Assembly (NCBI RefSeq): GCF_000010425.1
Contig: NC_008618.1
Coordinates: 1,729,946-1,793,945, forward strand
Source: Bifidobacterium adolescentis ATCC 15703
Lineage (GTDB): Bacteria; Actinomycetota; Actinomycetes; Actinomycetales; Bifidobacteriaceae
Direction: 5' to 3'
DNA length: 64,000 nucleotides
Shown here: one piece after another, positions 44,445 to 53,437 of the stretch
How the letters are laid out: the number at the start of each line of letters is the position of its first letter
Numbering within the stretch: the stretch's first letter is position 1
Position numbers and translations under genes: made by a program
The notes under the pieces: model-generated
Told to the model about the DNA's origin: nothing
What the model saw: the letters and a program-made list of their open reading frames with translations, nothing else
Database searches by the model: none

Positions 44445-47400
44445 TCACATGCGCACGATGCGGTCCGCGATGCGCATGGTGGAATCGCGGTGCGAGACGA
44501 GCAGCACCGCGCTCCCCTGCTGCGCCAACGCGTCAATCGATTGCAGAATCACGGATTCGTTGTAGGCGTCGAGGCGACTCGTCGGCTCGTCGAACAACAC
44601 CAGCGACGCGTTGCGCAGGAAGACGCGAGCCAGGCCGATGCGTTGCCGTTCACCCTCTGAAAGCCGCCCGCCCAACTCGCCGACGGGGGTATCAAGGCCC
44701 TGCGGGAGCGAGTCGACCAGTTCAAGCGCGGAAGCCTTGGCAAGCGCGGCGCGCAGCACGTCATCACCGACAGAAGGGGTCGACCGGGTGGAAAGCGCGG
44801 AATCAGCGGCATTCCACGAAACGGGAGGAGCGGGCGGGGTAAGGAGCGCTCTGCCGGAAGTTGCGGAATCGTCCGAATCGCCAGCATTACCAGCCCTATC
44901 CGCATCGCCCCTGTCGCAGGCCATAAGCAGGTTTTCACGGATAGTGCCGTCGAACAGGTAGGTTTCCTGCCCCATCATCGTTTGCACGCGACGGCGATGA
45001 TGCGCGTCGATCTGCGGCAGTGGCACCTCGGACAGGGCGACTAAGCCGGATTGCGGGTCCCAGTAACGCATGAGCAGCTTCAGCAGGGTCGATTTGCCGC
45101 GGCCGGACGGGCCTTGGATGCCGAGGATGCCGTGTTGTGGTATGTCGAACGAGACGTGGCTGAGGATTGGCTCGGCGGACGACTCGGGGGCATCCGCATC
45201 GCTTCCGGAAGTTGGAGCCTCGCCCGAATTGCCGTAGCCGAACGTGACGTCGTGCATGGACATGCCGTGGTAGCGCGGCAGGAAATCGCCCCGCTCCTCC
45301 ACTGCGGGGGTTTCGTCCATCAGCGCGAACAGGCGGCGGGCGGCTGCAAACGTTTGCGTGAGATTGGCCGGCAGCGCGCTCAACGCGAGCGTCGGACCGA
45401 ACGAGCTGGCCAGCAGCACGAAAGCGGCGGTCAGGCGGGCGGCGGGCGCGGAAAGGACGGTCTGAATGGTTGCGGCGGCAGCGGAAGCGGCGGAAGCGAT
45501 GGGCATCGTCGTACCGGACGTGACCATCGCCAGCAATGCCGCGATGGCAGTGAACAGTACGACCAGCACCGCGCCGAAGCCTGCGAAATCGCCATTCTTG
45601 GCACTCAGCCGGGCACGGCGGCTCCAGAGCGAGCGCGTGCGTGACGCGATGCCGGCAAGCCGCGCATGGCCTTGGCCGAATCGGATGATTTCGTCGAGAC
45701 CGCGCATATCGTCGAGCATTTCGTCATCAAGTTGGGCGGATTCGCGGCGAATATCCCCACCGAGACCGCCTACCGCCGTGGCGAAGAGTTTCGGCAGCAC
45801 GATGCCGACGGTCAGGTGCGCGATGACCAGCGTGACAGCGATCGCAGGGCTCAACGTAAGCAATGCGACCGTGTAAAGCACGGTGGTCGCGATGGCGATG
45901 ACAACCGGCGAAATGGTGTGCGCAAAGAAGATTTCCAGCAGTTCGACGTCGGTGGTGACCAGCGCGATCAGGTCGCCTTTGCCTTTGCCGGACAGTTTGG
46001 CGGGCGCGAGGCGACGCAGCGCGGCAAACGTTTTCGACCGAAACAGCGCGAGCAGGCGGAAGGCGACATTGTGGTTCATGTACTGTTCGGCGTAGCGCAT
46101 GCCGCCGCGGATCAGTGCGCAGATAATCATGGCTGCGATTGCCGCGGGAAGGCTGAGATTCCAGACTTTTGCGCCAGCTGCGGCAAACAGCGCGGCGACG
46201 CCGAAAACCGGCAGGAACGTGGCGGCGAGGTGGCCGAGGATGCCGCACGCGCAGGCGATGGCCATGGGTTTGCGCAGTGGGCCGACTTCGCGCAGCAAGC
46301 GGGCGACGACTTGGGTTGTTGGCATGTCCGATTTGACGCCACTGGCGTTCGATTCGGCGGAACCAGACATCCGAGACACGGCAAACGCACCAGACGCATG
46401 AGTCATACGCGATACGCGCGGCGCGACGCGACCAGACAATCCCACCCGTTCCACGCTTTCCTGCGCCCGGAACAGCTTGGCATACGTGCCGTCCGCGGCC
46501 ATGAGATCGTCATGCGCGCCCTGCTCGACGACGACACCCCCATCAAACACTACGACATGGTCCGCGTCGGCCGCGTTCGCCATGCGGTGCGTGGCCATCA
46601 GCACGGTTGCGCCGGCGTCGGCGAGCGCGCGAATCGTTTGCAAAATCAACGTTTCGCTGTCCGCGTCGACGCTGCTGGTCGCCTCGTCGAAAATATAGAC
46701 GGCCGACCTGCGCAACAGTACACGGGCGATCGCAATGCGCTGTTTCTGCCCGCCGGACAGATTCGCGCCGTCCTGCGTGATCGGCATATCGAGTCCTCGC
46801 GATTGCGCGCGCACGAAATCGTCGATATGCGCGGCTTCCAGCGTCTGCCACAGCTCGTTGTCGGTGGCGTCGGCGCGGGCCATGAGCAGGTTGTCGCGCA
46901 GGGTGCCGGCGAACAGGTGGCTGTGCGCGGAGACGATGGAGATTTCGCGGGTGAGCGATGCTGCGGTGAGGTCGCGGATTTGGTGCGATTTCAGGGTTTC
47001 ACTGTCATCCGGCGCCGCACTGCTTAACATAGCGCCCAGCACTTCGTCCTGCATTCCGGATGGCATTTCGGACAGCAGCACATCGCCTTCATATCCGACA
47101 AGCGTGCCGGCAAGCAGCTGGACGGCTGTGGATTTCCCGGAACCGGATGGCCCGACGATCGCAGTGACTTCGCCGGGCAGCGCACAGAGGGCCACGTTGC
47201 GCAAGGCGTAGCGCGTTTCGCGCGCGTCACCCGCGCCGCCGCCCTCATCAACGCTGTCCGCATCCGCGTTCCGCATATCGGAATGCGATGTGGACGATAT
47301 ACGACGGGGACTCGCAACACCGGCACCCGCAGACCCGGCAGCGTCAGGCCCCGCACCAGCAGCACCCCCAGCATCCACATCCGCGTCCGCATACCGGTAC

Positions 47401-48476
47401 GAAACACCACGAAACTCCACGCCGACACCACGCCCGGAAGCCCCGAATTCCGGCAGTTCCTTGCTGCCATGCTCCGGTTCGGGCACGTCGAGCAGCGCGA
47501 AAATACGTTTCGTGGACGTCATGCCGTTCATCGCAACGTGGAAATACGAGCCGAGCTGTCGCAGCGGAATGAAGAAATCGGCGGCTAGCAGAATCGTCAG
47601 CAATACCGCGGCGATCGGCGTCAAACCAAGCGGCAGCACGCCGGACAGCGCGAAAACGCCAGACGGCGAGAGCGAGCCGGATACAAATCGCCATATCGCA
47701 ACGCCGATGCCGGCGGCCGCGCCACCGTACGCCACGGCATCCATCGCCGTGAGCGAACGCAGTTGGATCTGCAGCACGTTCATGGTCATCACGCGGAACT
47801 GTTCGGCCTTCTCGTCCATGACTCGTGCGGCGCGCTCGTCCGCGTCGAAGGTTTTCAGCGTCTCAAGTCCCTGCAGATTGTCGAGGAACGCGGCGCCCAT
47901 ATCCGTGTATTTGCCCCAGTATTTCTTGAATACGCGGGCAGCACGCATCGCCACCATGCCGACGATGAGCACGATGAGCGGCGCGCAGGCGAGCAGCGTC
48001 GCGGCGGTGGGCAGGTCGATCGGCGCAAGCACGGCGAACAGCGTGATGGGGGCAAGCACGGCGTAGCACAGTTGCGGCAGGAACAGTTCGAAGAAGCTTT
48101 GGATTTGTTCAATGCCTTCGCCCGCGGACTGCACCACGCCGGCGGTGCGCACGCGCTGCGCGTAGGACGGGCCGAGCGCGAGCATCTTATTGAACAGTTT
48201 CTCACGCAGCGCGAGTTTGACGCGTTCGGCGGCCTCGCTACCGAAACGTGCGGCGGCGCGAATGGTGACGAATCGCACGACCGCGGCAATAAGAATAATG
48301 GCGATGCAGGGCGCGGTGGCGGACGGTACGGGCGCGAACAGCGGTTGCAGCATACGCACCACAGCCACGACGAAGGCGATGTTGGCCACGAGGCCCAGCC
48401 ATTGGCAGGCGACTTTCGCCGCGATCAATCGACCGACGCCGTCAGCCAAGGAAAACAGCCGCTTGTCGAACATCAT
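44445..48476 (-). CDS. Fused CydDC-like ABC exporter (two TMD-NBD modules in one chain)
   Basis: The 1343-residue protein joins two half-transporters that are usually separate genes. Module 1: six helices, an Ala/Gly-rich linker, Walker A VGPSGSGKSTAVQLL, signature LSGGQKQRIAIARVLL and Walker B VYIFDEATSSVD. Module 2: six helices, Walker A QGPSGRGKSTLLKLL, signature LSEGERQRIGLARVFL and Walker B LVLFDEPTSRLD. Both NBDs look active; the second signature has Glu for the second Gly. The fold is nearest to CydD/CydC thiol exporters, but no cytochrome bd genes are nearby. ATG 48476 (or 48473) follows AAAAGGGG. The exported compound is unknown. Confidence 0.88.
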   Translation of the reverse strand: MMFDKRLFSLADGVGRLIAAKVACQWLGLVANIAFVVAVVRMLQPLFAPVPSATAPCIAIILIAAVVRFVTIRAAARFGSEAAERVKLALREKLFNKMLALGPSYAQRVRTAGVVQSAGEGIEQIQSFFELFLPQLCYAVLAPITLFAVLAPIDLPTAATLLACAPLIVLIVGMVAMRAARVFKKYWGKYTDMGAAFLDNLQGLETLKTFDADERAARVMDEKAEQFRVMTMNVLQIQLRSLTAMDAVAYGGAAAGIGVAIWRFVSGSLSPSGVFALSGVLPLGLTPIAAVLLTILLAADFFIPLRQLGSYFHVAMNGMTSTKRIFALLDVPEPEHGSKELPEFGASGRGVGVEFRGVSYRYADADVDAGGAAGAGPDAAGSAGAGVASPRRISSTSHSDMRNADADSVDEGGGAGDARETRYALRNVALCALPGEVTAIVGPSGSGKSTAVQLLAGTLVGYEGDVLLSEMPSGMQDEVLGAMLSSAAPDDSETLKSHQIRDLTAASLTREISIVSAHSHLFAGTLRDNLLMARADATDNELWQTLEAAHIDDFVRAQSRGLDMPITQDGANLSGGQKQRIAIARVLLRRSAVYIFDEATSSVDADSETLILQTIRALADAGATVLMATHRMANAADADHVVVFDGGVVVEQGAHDDLMAADGTYAKLFRAQESVERVGLSGRVAPRVSRMTHASGAFAVSRMSGSAESNASGVKSDMPTTQVVARLLREVGPLRKPMAIACACGILGHLAATFLPVFGVAALFAAAGAKVWNLSLPAAIAAMIICALIRGGMRYAEQYMNHNVAFRLLALFRSKTFAALRRLAPAKLSGKGKGDLIALVTTDVELLEIFFAHTISPVVIAIATTVLYTVALLTLSPAIAVTLVIAHLTVGIVLPKLFATAVGGLGGDIRRESAQLDDEMLDDMRGLDEIIRFGQGHARLAGIASRTRSLWSRRARLSAKNGDFAGFGAVLVVLFTAIAALLAMVTSGTTMPIASAASAAAATIQTVLSAPAARLTAAFVLLASSFGPTLALSALPANLTQTFAAARRLFALMDETPAVEERGDFLPRYHGMSMHDVTFGYGNSGEAPTSGSDADAPESSAEPILSHVSFDIPQHGILGIQGPSGRGKSTLLKLLMRYWDPQSGLVALSEVPLPQIDAHHRRRVQTMMGQETYLFDGTIRENLLMACDRGDADRAGNAGDSDDSATSGRALLTPPAPPVSWNAADSALSTRSTPSVGDDVLRAALAKASALELVDSLPQGLDTPVGELGGRLSEGERQRIGLARVFLRNASLVLFDEPTSRLDAYNESVILQSIDALAQQGSAVLLVSHRDSTMRIADRIVRM

Positions 48477-49118
48477 GCCCCTTTTCCAATCGTTTGCAAT
48501 CCCGCCATCCGCTCCAAGCGTATCGGGCATACCGACGAAAGGCAATGACGGAACGGCAATCGCAGAAAATCGTCGGAAAAATCTAGAAAACCATCAGAAC
48601 TCGCAAGCAAATGCACAACAGCAAAACCACAGAAAACCAAGGGAACGGCGAAAAGTGAGGCGGCTGAATGTTCGCCGTTGAGCAAACAGCCTAGGCGCAA
48701 GGGGTAGTTGCGCCAAACTTGAGTGTACACGGAACATGTTGTGGTTCGCAACGTCACTCCGCCCAGTTTTGCCGCATTTTCCACCGTTTTCGCCCGTAAG
48801 GGCAACCCCCTCTCGAACCCGTCGCGCAACCCGTTGGACACCCTGCGATCGAACGCGTCAAACCTTTTTTTCGAGATGACGCATCCGTGCACCAATCCCC
48901 CGTTCCATTGACGTTTCGTGCCACTTTGTCAGTTCAAACAAACCCGTCGCCATATTTCTTGTTGTTTCTTACAATGCGGACTTACGTCACCGTAACTTAC
49001 GATATGCGAGGCGCGACACAGGACGCGAAAAGCACGTCATCGATCACCGCAATCGCAGCGATCGCATATATCGCAAAACCCACGAAAACCGCGGAAACGC
49101 AAGAAAAGAGAACACTTC
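48477..49118. other. Gene-free divergent intergenic region
   Basis: This ~640-base gap lies between the divergently transcribed ABC exporter and acyl-CoA synthetase genes. It shows no conserved frame, tRNA or strong hairpin that I can support. It presumably carries both promoters. Short AT-rich tracts occur near 48580-48650 and 48940-48980. Confidence 0.4.
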
Positions 49119-50942
49119 ATGCTCACCGAGTACACGACCCCGGGCGCATCCGTCGAAGTACGCGACGACGAATCCATCTACTCCCTGCTTACCGAACGCA
49201 TCAAGCGCACCGGCGAAGACACCGTGATCGCGGAACGCAAAACCGCTCCGGGCCAGTGGACCAAGGTGACGACCGGCGAATTCCACAAGAACGTGCTCTC
49301 CGCGGCCAAAGGCCTGATCGCGTTCGGCATCGGCAAGGGGGATGCCGTCACCCTCTTCTCCACCACCCGTTACGAGTGGGGCGTGCTTGATTTCGCACTG
49401 GCCGCAATCGGCGCGGTCAATGTGCCGATCTATGACACCGATTCCGCGGCTCAGGCCGAACGCATTCTCAACGATTCCAACGTGAAGCTCGCCATCGCCG
49501 ACGATCGCGAACGCTTCGACCGTCTTGATTCCGTGATTGGCCGCTGCCCGTCTCTGAAGCATATTCTGATGCTCGACGCCAATGCCATGGGCGCGCTGGA
49601 GGGATTGGGCGTCACCGTGTCCGACGAAGAGCTGGACGAGCGTATCGCGTCGGTGCGTGCCGACGATCTGGCCACCATCGTGTACACGTCCGGTTCCACG
49701 GGGGCACCGAAGGGTGCCGAGCTGTCGCATCGCAATTTCGTGTCGATCACGCGTGCCGGCAGCCTTGCGCTGCACGAGATGATTCTTGAAGACCATCCGC
49801 GTCTGCTGCTGTTCCTGCCGCTCGCCCACTGCTTCGCGCGCTTCATCCAGTACGCGTCGATCGCTTCCGATGACGGCGTGGTCGGCTATCTGCCGGACAC
49901 CAAGACGCTGCTGCCGGATGTGCGTTCGTTCGAGCCGACGTACCTGCTGGGCGTGCCGCGCGTGTTCGAGAAGGTGTACAACGCGGCTTCCCGCAAGGCC
50001 GGCATGGGTTGGAAGGGCCGCCTGTTCCTCAAGGCCGCCGAGTCCGCGCGCGACTGGTCGCGCATGCAGCAGGCTGGCGAGAAACCGACCATGAAGCAGA
50101 CCGCCGAACACCTGTCGTATGAGGCGTCCGTATACCACACCGTGCGTGGCGCGTTGGGCCCGCGTATCCGTTATGTGGCGTGCGGTGGCGCTCCGCTGGA
50201 CGCGTCGCTGGCGCATTTCTTCAATGGCATCGGCCTGCCGATGATCCAGGGCTACGGTATGACGGAAACCGCGGCGCCGTTTGCCGCGACCCGCGTCACG
50301 GACAATGTGATCGGTACCGTCGGCCAGCCTGCGCCGGGATCGTCCGTGCGTATTTCCGACGATGGCGAGCTGCAGGTCAAGGGACCGAACGTGTTCATGG
50401 GTTACCACAATCTGCCGGAGAAAACGGCCGAGGTGTTCACCGAGGACGGTTGGCTGCGCACCGGCGATCTTGCGTCGATCGACGATGAGGGTCGTATTAC
50501 GATTACGGGCCGCAAGAAGGACATCATCATCACCGCCGGCGGCAAGAACGTGTCGCCGATTCCGATGGAGCAGGAGATTGCGAAGTGTCCGATTGTGGAG
50601 CATGCCGTGGTGGTGGGCGATAATCGTCCGTTCATCGGCGCGCTGGTCACGCTTGATCCGGAAGGATTGGCGGCCTGGCTGCCGTCCGTGGGCCTGTCCG
50701 CGGATACGCCGCTTGACCGCGTGGCGGCTACCGCCGCCGTTCATGACGAGATTCAGAAGTATGTGGACAAGGCGAACGCGACGGTTTCGCGCGCCGAATC
50801 CGTGCGTAAGTTCGTGGTGCTGGATGCGCAGTTCACACAGGAGAACAAGTGCCTGACGCCGTCGCTGAAGGTGGTGCGTCCGGCAGTGAACCGCGTGTTC
50901 GCCGACGTGATCGACCGCCAGCTGTACGCCGGCAAGCGCTGA
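49119..50942 (+). CDS. Long-chain fatty acid-CoA ligase (AMP-forming)
   Basis: The enzyme activates fatty acids with ATP and CoA. The 607-residue protein belongs to the ANL superfamily: the P-loop-like motif is IVYTSGSTGAPKGAELSHRNF, then GYGMTETAAPF (adenine site), the hinge GWLRTGDLASIDDEGRITITGRKKDIIITAGGKNVSP and a C-terminal lid domain. The start ATG 49119 has only a weak site. In an organism with little fatty-acid breakdown it probably feeds exogenous fatty acids into lipids. It ends at a strong terminator hairpin. Confidence 0.93.
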   Translation: MLTEYTTPGASVEVRDDESIYSLLTERIKRTGEDTVIAERKTAPGQWTKVTTGEFHKNVLSAAKGLIAFGIGKGDAVTLFSTTRYEWGVLDFALAAIGAVNVPIYDTDSAAQAERILNDSNVKLAIADDRERFDRLDSVIGRCPSLKHILMLDANAMGALEGLGVTVSDEELDERIASVRADDLATIVYTSGSTGAPKGAELSHRNFVSITRAGSLALHEMILEDHPRLLLFLPLAHCFARFIQYASIASDDGVVGYLPDTKTLLPDVRSFEPTYLLGVPRVFEKVYNAASRKAGMGWKGRLFLKAAESARDWSRMQQAGEKPTMKQTAEHLSYEASVYHTVRGALGPRIRYVACGGAPLDASLAHFFNGIGLPMIQGYGMTETAAPFAATRVTDNVIGTVGQPAPGSSVRISDDGELQVKGPNVFMGYHNLPEKTAEVFTEDGWLRTGDLASIDDEGRITITGRKKDIIITAGGKNVSPIPMEQEIAKCPIVEHAVVVGDNRPFIGALVTLDPEGLAAWLPSVGLSADTPLDRVAATAAVHDEIQKYVDKANATVSRAESVRKFVVLDAQFTQENKCLTPSLKVVRPAVNRVFADVIDRQLYAGKR

Positions 50943-50954
50943 GCCGCACATAGG

Positions 50955-51024
50955 TAAACAAAAACAGCACGGCGGGGAACGCTGCGTACAAAAGTACGTC
51001 AACTTCCCCGCCGTGCTGTTTTTT
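50955..51024. terminator. Bidirectional terminator, fadD-type gene / araA
   Basis: AAAACAGCACGGCGGGGAA (50961-50979) pairs perfectly with TTCCCCGCCGTGCTGTTTT (51004-51022); the loop holds a further GTAC...GTAC pairing. T-runs follow on the plus strand and, via the A-run upstream, on the minus strand. It can therefore end both the ligase gene and the convergent araBDA operon. Confidence 0.9.
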
Positions 51025-51060
51025 AAGCGCACCCCGTATCGCTGAGATAACGCGTGCGGT

Positions 51061-51119
51061 AACAGTGCGGCAGGAAACGCCGGCGTACGAAGGTACGTCA
51101 AGTTTCCTGCCGTGCTGTT
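51061..51119. terminator. Second, related hairpin 15 bases after araA
   Basis: AACAGTGCGGCAGGAAAC pairs with GTTTCCTGCCGTGCTGTT (two wobble pairs), and the loop again has GTAC...GTAC. Its layout and several stem bases copy the hairpin at 50961-51022, as if one arose by duplication. It lacks a T-run on either side, so it may pause, process or protect the araA mRNA and leave termination to its neighbour. Confidence 0.6.
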
Positions 51120-51133
51120 AACGCTCCGTTATT

Positions 51134-52648
51134 TCAGTGACGGTTGTTGAGGCGGTGGTACATTTCGCTCAGCTCCAGCTCCTTCTCGAACTGGCGGGCG
51201 TTGGTGTTCTCGTCGATGACGGCGAGTTCGACGCCGGCGATGCGGGCGAAGTCCTCCCAAGCCTCACGACCGACGGACGTGGTCATGCAGGTGTGGTGGG
51301 AGCCACCGGCGGTGATCCAGCACTGCACGGCGGTCTTCAGGTCCGGCTTCGGCTTCCACACGGCGCGGGCGCACGGCAGGTTCTTCAGGGAGCCCTGCGG
51401 TTCGACGATGGTGACCTCGTCCATGAGCAGGCGGAAGCGTTCGCGCTCGTCGGCCATGGAGACCACGACGGCGTCGGCCGGCTTGCCGGAGAACACCAGA
51501 CGGACCGGGTCGGACTTGCCGCCGATGCCCAGCGGGTAGATGGCCAGCTTCGGCTTGGCGATGGTGCCGATGGACGGGGAGACTTCCAGCATGTGGGAGC
51601 CCATGTCGAACTCGTTGCCCGGCACGAAGTTGTAGGAGTAGTCCTCCATCAGGGAGGCGCCACCCTCAAGGCCGTAGCCCATCACGGCGCCGATGCGCAC
51701 CAGCACGGAGGTCTTCCAATCGCCTTCGGCGGAGAAGCCCCAGCCGTACTCGGACGGGAAGCGCTGCGGGCCGACGCCCGGCAGCTGCGGCAGGGTGCCG
51801 AGGTCTTCGAAGTTGTCGACGCCGGCGGTGCAACCGTTCTCACGCATCATGTTGACCATGGCGGCCTCTTCCTTGGCTGCGATGAACAGCTCATCGTAGC
51901 GGGAATCAAGCAGCTCGGGGGCCACGTCATACTTGGCCTTGTAGTCTTCGATGAGGTCCTTGACCTGGCTGTCCTTGACCTTCTCGTAGGCGGCGACGAG
52001 GTCGTTGACGGCCCAGGTGTTGATCGAAGCGCCGAACACGCGCTCGGCTTCGGTCTTGTCGCCTTCGGTGACGGCCACGTTGCGCATGTTGTCGCCCCAA
52101 CGCATGACCTTCATGTTCTGGGAGGCATCCCAGCCGGCGCAGGCGCGAGCCCAGGTGCCGACCTTTTCGGCGACTTCCGGATCGGTGTAGTGGCCGACGA
52201 CGATCTTGCGCGGAATGCCGAGACGGGACACGATGTAGCCGAACTCACGGTCGCCGTGGGCGGCCTGGTTCAGGTTCATGAAGTCCATGTCGATGGTCTC
52301 CCACGGGATTTCCTTGTGGTGCTGGGTGGCCAGCTGCAGCAGCGGCTTGGTCAGCACTTCGAGGCCGCGGATCCACATCTTGGCCGGGGAGAAGGTGTGG
52401 CACCAGGTGATCACGCCGATGACGTTCGGGTTGGCGGAGGCTTCGGTCATGAAGGCCTTGACGCCGTCGGAGGACTTCAGGGTCGGCTTGAGCACGATCT
52501 TGGCCGGGATCTTGCCGGTCGCGTTGAGGAAGTCGACCATCTCGCCGGTCTGCTGGGCCACCTGGCGCAGCGCCTCCTCGCCGTAGAGGTCCTGCGATCC
52601 GACGCCGAACCAGATTTCCTTGCCTTCAAATGGGTTTTCCATTGCCAT
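51134..52648 (-). CDS. araA: L-arabinose isomerase
   Basis: AraA converts L-arabinose to L-ribulose. The 504-residue protein has the family stretches EIWFGVGSQDLYGEEAL, GVITWCHTFSPAKMWI and YGWGFSAEGDWKTS, with Mn-binding Glu and His positions in VLVRIGAVM...MEDYSYNF and GGSHHTCMTT. ATG 52648 follows AAGGAA. It is the last gene of araBDA. L-ribulose passes to AraB and AraD, giving xylulose 5-phosphate for the bifid shunt. Confidence 0.97.
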   Translation of the reverse strand: MAMENPFEGKEIWFGVGSQDLYGEEALRQVAQQTGEMVDFLNATGKIPAKIVLKPTLKSSDGVKAFMTEASANPNVIGVITWCHTFSPAKMWIRGLEVLTKPLLQLATQHHKEIPWETIDMDFMNLNQAAHGDREFGYIVSRLGIPRKIVVGHYTDPEVAEKVGTWARACAGWDASQNMKVMRWGDNMRNVAVTEGDKTEAERVFGASINTWAVNDLVAAYEKVKDSQVKDLIEDYKAKYDVAPELLDSRYDELFIAAKEEAAMVNMMRENGCTAGVDNFEDLGTLPQLPGVGPQRFPSEYGWGFSAEGDWKTSVLVRIGAVMGYGLEGGASLMEDYSYNFVPGNEFDMGSHMLEVSPSIGTIAKPKLAIYPLGIGGKSDPVRLVFSGKPADAVVVSMADERERFRLLMDEVTIVEPQGSLKNLPCARAVWKPKPDLKTAVQCWITAGGSHHTCMTTSVGREAWEDFARIAGVELAVIDENTNARQFEKELELSEMYHRLNNRH

Positions 52649-52701
52649 GTTGGATTATTCCTTACTTCGTTGTTGGGTTTGTCGTTTCAGTTTCCGTCGC
52701 G

Positions 52702-53394
52702 TCAGTGCTGGCCGTAGACGTTGGTGTAGCGGTCGTTAAGGCTATCGATGTCTTCCTGGGAGATCGGGATGATGTCTCCGAGCTGCTTGGCGGCCCACAT
52801 GGTGTGCGCCACCTCTTCGGTCATGGCGGCAGCCTTGACGGCGGCTTCCGCGTCCTTGCCGATGGTGAACGGACCATGGTTCTGCATGAGCACGGCCGGG
52901 GACTTCGGATACTTCTTCAGGGTTTCGACCACGCCTTCGCCGATGGCTTCGGAGCCGATGAGGCGGAACGGGCCGACCGGCACCGGGCCGCCGAACTCGT
53001 CGCCCATCATGGTCAGGCCGCACGGAATGTTCTGGCCGGTGGCCGCCCATGCGGTGGCGTAGGTGGAGTGGGTATGCACCACGCCGTACACGTCGGGCAT
53101 GTGGCGGTAGATGTACGCGTGGGACGCGGTGTCGGAGCTCGGCGCTTCGGCGCCGTCGACCACGTTGCCGTCGAGGTCGCACACGACCATCGAGCTTGGG
53201 GTGAGGTACTCGTAGCGCAGTCCGGACGGCTTGATGACCATCAGGTCGGCGGTGTGCAGGCGCTGCGAGACGTTGCCTGCGGTCCACACCACCAGATTCC
53301 ACTTGATGAGCTGCTCGTGCAGGGTGGCGACCACTTCGCGCACCTGCTTGACTTCAGCTCGTACTTCCGGGCCGTAATCAGCCAACGTTGCCAT
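52702..53394 (-). CDS. araD: L-ribulose-5-phosphate 4-epimerase
   Basis: AraD turns L-ribulose 5-phosphate into D-xylulose 5-phosphate. The 230-residue class II aldolase-like protein has WNLVVWTAGNVSQRL (substrate site), IKPSGLRYEYL, the zinc histidines in VVHTHSTYATAWA and a third His in LMQNHGPFTIG. AAAGGA precedes ATG 53394. It lies between araB and araA with short gaps, so the three are co-transcribed. Confidence 0.97.
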   Translation of the reverse strand: MATLADYGPEVRAEVKQVREVVATLHEQLIKWNLVVWTAGNVSQRLHTADLMVIKPSGLRYEYLTPSSMVVCDLDGNVVDGAEAPSSDTASHAYIYRHMPDVYGVVHTHSTYATAWAATGQNIPCGLTMMGDEFGGPVPVGPFRLIGSEAIGEGVVETLKKYPKSPAVLMQNHGPFTIGKDAEAAVKAAAMTEEVAHTMWAAKQLGDIIPISQEDIDSLNDRYTNVYGQH

Positions 53395-53437
53395 ATTGTG
53401 TTCCTTTCGTCAGGCTTGCTGTTGTTACGATGGACGG

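Noticed and set aside
44152..44565. Plus-strand frame in the gap between pdxS and the ABC exporter
   Set aside because: It has no family likeness, lacks a ribosome site and overlaps the end of the exporter gene.
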